Below, piece by piece: positions 5,720-6,714 of a DNA stretch of 6,714 bases (its first letter is position 1; every line of letters starts with the position of its first letter). The notes under the pieces are model-generated. The model made no database searches, was not told the origin of the DNA, and saw nothing but the letters and a program-made list of their open reading frames with translations. Source of the DNA: Treponema sp. (GTDB lineage: Bacteria; Spirochaetota; Spirochaetia; Treponematales; Breznakiellaceae); assembly GCA_009786625.1 (NCBI GenBank), contig WQRT01000072.1, forward strand, positions 2,808 through 9,521, read 5' to 3'. Position numbers and translations under genes: made by a program.

Positions 5720-6267
5720 CGAAAGCAGGAAAAATAACACTGTTACTCGGACCGATGTTCTCAGGCAAAAGCTCGATTTTGTTAAACGAAATTGATAAAG
5801 CGACAATCGCGAAAATTCCATGCTGCATTGTCAGGCCGAAAACCGATACAAGGGAATTTTTTACTCACTCAAAATGGGAGTTCCGCAGCTTTGACAATTA
5901 CAATGTCGATGATTTAAAAGATATTCCTGCCGATAAATATGACGTTATCTGCGTTGACGAAGGGCAGTTTTTTGACAGCCTGCTTTACAGCCTTGAATGG
6001 GCGAATATGGGGAAGAGGGTATATATTTCCGCGTTAAACGGCGACAGGCATCAGAAAGAATGGAAAACTACCCAGGAAATGATTCCGTTAGTTGACGAGA
6101 TAATTTTTCTTAAGGCTGTGTGTTCCAGATGCGGTTCTTATGACGCGTCTTTTTCACACAAGATGCATGACACAAGCTCGTCCCAAGTTGATATAGGCGG
6201 AAGCGCTGAAAGTTTTATAGCCCTTTGCAGGGGATGTTTAACGGCGCTGCAGCAGCCTTCAATTTAG
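5716..6267 (+). CDS. tdk: Thymidine kinase, type II
   Basis: This salvage enzyme phosphorylates thymidine to dTMP with ATP in the cytoplasm; the family is usually tetrameric. The 183 residues fit the type II (human TK1-like) length. The Walker A loop is GPMFSGKS (12-19). The Walker B/catalytic segment is VDEGQFF (80-86), with Glu82 as the likely base. The adenine-domain segment ALNGD (106-110) is followed by the lid, and Cys136/Cys139 and Cys171/Cys174 form the structural zinc site. The thymidine-binding lasso IGGSAESF has Phe167 where most relatives have Tyr. AGGA at 5705-5708, inside the end of the malic enzyme gene, gives a 7-nt spacing to the ATG, supporting this start. The ATGA overlap suggests cotranscription with the malic enzyme gene, although no metabolic link is obvious. 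Confidence 0.94.
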   Translation: MTKAGKITLLLGPMFSGKSSILLNEIDKATIAKIPCCIVRPKTDTREFFTHSKWEFRSFDNYNVDDLKDIPADKYDVICVDEGQFFDSLLYSLEWANMGKRVYISALNGDRHQKEWKTTQEMIPLVDEIIFLKAVCSRCGSYDASFSHKMHDTSSSQVDIGGSAESFIALCRGCLTALQQPSI

Positions 6268-6276
6268 GATAGTTAT

Positions 6277-6714
6277 ATGGCGCATAGAAATATTTTTTCC
6301 ATACCTGTCTCACAAAAACATCAAACGTCTCTGCGGAGACGATTTATAATTTTTTCATTGATTTTATTCCTTTTGATTTTTTTAACCGGGAGCGCCGCCT
6401 ATATTTTGTTAATGGGACAGATCCAGCATAGAAACAAGGGTTATGAACTGCTCAAGATAATTGAGCTTGAACGTTTAAGGCTAGAAGTATCCATAAATGC
6501 GGAACTCGCTATTATTCTAAAACTGGCAGACTCGCCATTAATCAAGGAATATTTTATTAATCCTATGGATCGTGTACTGGAAGAACATGCCATAGAAGAA
6601 ATGGCGGCCTACTGCCGCGCGTTAGCTGATAAAACATTGTTTTGGGTAAACGATATAGATAAAATTTTTTATTATACGGGTCATGATTCGTATGTTATCG
6701 ATCCTGATGATCCG
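6277..6714 (+). CDS. Membrane sensor N-terminus, probable Cache-type methyl-accepting chemotaxis protein (3' end outside window)
   Basis: This is an open frame of 146 codons running off the right edge. It begins 9 nt after the thymidine kinase stop, with AGGA (6266-6269) overlapping that stop 7 nt before the ATG. A basic RRR (20-22) precedes one hydrophobic helix (about 23-46), followed by an extracytoplasmic stretch, the inside-out topology of chemoreceptors and sensor kinases. A helical region rich in charged residues (about 52-76) leads into DSPLIKEYFINP (85-96). FWVNDIDKIFYY (122-133) and the nearby DPDDP (142-146) resemble the start of a dCache ligand-binding domain as found in many methyl-accepting chemotaxis proteins. 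The HAMP and signalling domains that would decide between chemoreceptor, histidine kinase and diguanylate cyclase are not in the window. That it is a membrane sensor is well supported; chemoreceptor is the best guess. Confidence 0.7.
   Translation, partial: MAHRNIFSIPVSQKHQTSLRRRFIIFSLILFLLIFLTGSAAYILLMGQIQHRNKGYELLKIIELERLRLEVSINAELAIILKLADSPLIKEYFINPMDRVLEEHAIEEMAAYCRALADKTLFWVNDIDKIFYYTGHDSYVIDPDDP

Noticed and set aside
4681..5821. Long minus-strand open frames opposite the malic enzyme gene and the malic enzyme/thymidine kinase junction.
   Set aside because: They mirror GC-rich codon positions of clearly functional plus-strand genes; the low-complexity Ser/Arg/Ala translations resemble no family I know.

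Overview
The window looks like ordinary chromosome from an anaerobic or fermentative bacterium. It has moderate GC in the genes, very AT-rich intergenic gaps, short operons with 4-base start/stop overlaps, and a tungsten-type aldehyde oxidoreductase. The tandem receiver protein and the Cache-type chemoreceptor start at the right edge would suit a spirochaete, perhaps Treponema-like. That is a weak inference from protein style, not a placement. There are no rRNA or tRNA genes, CRISPR arrays, insertion sequences or phage genes.

Layout. (1) 1-708, plus: the C-terminal third or so of an aldehyde:ferredoxin oxidoreductase (AOR) family enzyme, cut by the left edge. (2) 767-1621, minus: a protein made of two receiver domains with no output domain, convergent with the AOR gene. 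(3) 1737-2459 and 2456-2716, plus: a MoeB/ThiF/HesA-type adenylyltransferase overlapping a MoaD/ThiS-type small sulfur carrier. (4) 2841-4406, minus: a PutP-like sodium/solute symporter, convergent with the carrier gene across a 65-nt near-perfect inverted repeat that is probably its terminator. (5) 4541-5719, 5716-6267 and 6277-6714, plus: a short malic enzyme, a type II thymidine kinase and the 5' part of a membrane sensor, probably a methyl-accepting chemotaxis protein. These three are packed tightly enough to be one transcript.

How the genes may work together. AOR enzymes need a tungsto- or molybdo-bispterin cofactor. Its dithiolene sulfurs come from a MoaD-type thiocarboxylate charged by a MoeB-type enzyme. 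The AOR, MoeB-like and MoaD-like genes therefore read as one functional module, interrupted by the inverted receiver gene. The symporter and malic enzyme genes are divergent across a 134-nt AT-rich gap, and both fit amino-acid or C4-acid use.

I do not see a clearly new system. The most useful oddities are in the AOR module. The carrier ends in Ala-Gly rather than Gly-Gly. The adenylyltransferase lacks the cysteine found in many relatives. The AOR has an altered second pterin-binding motif. At the DNA level, the 65-nt inverted repeat and the two starts without a Shine-Dalgarno sequence deserve a look.
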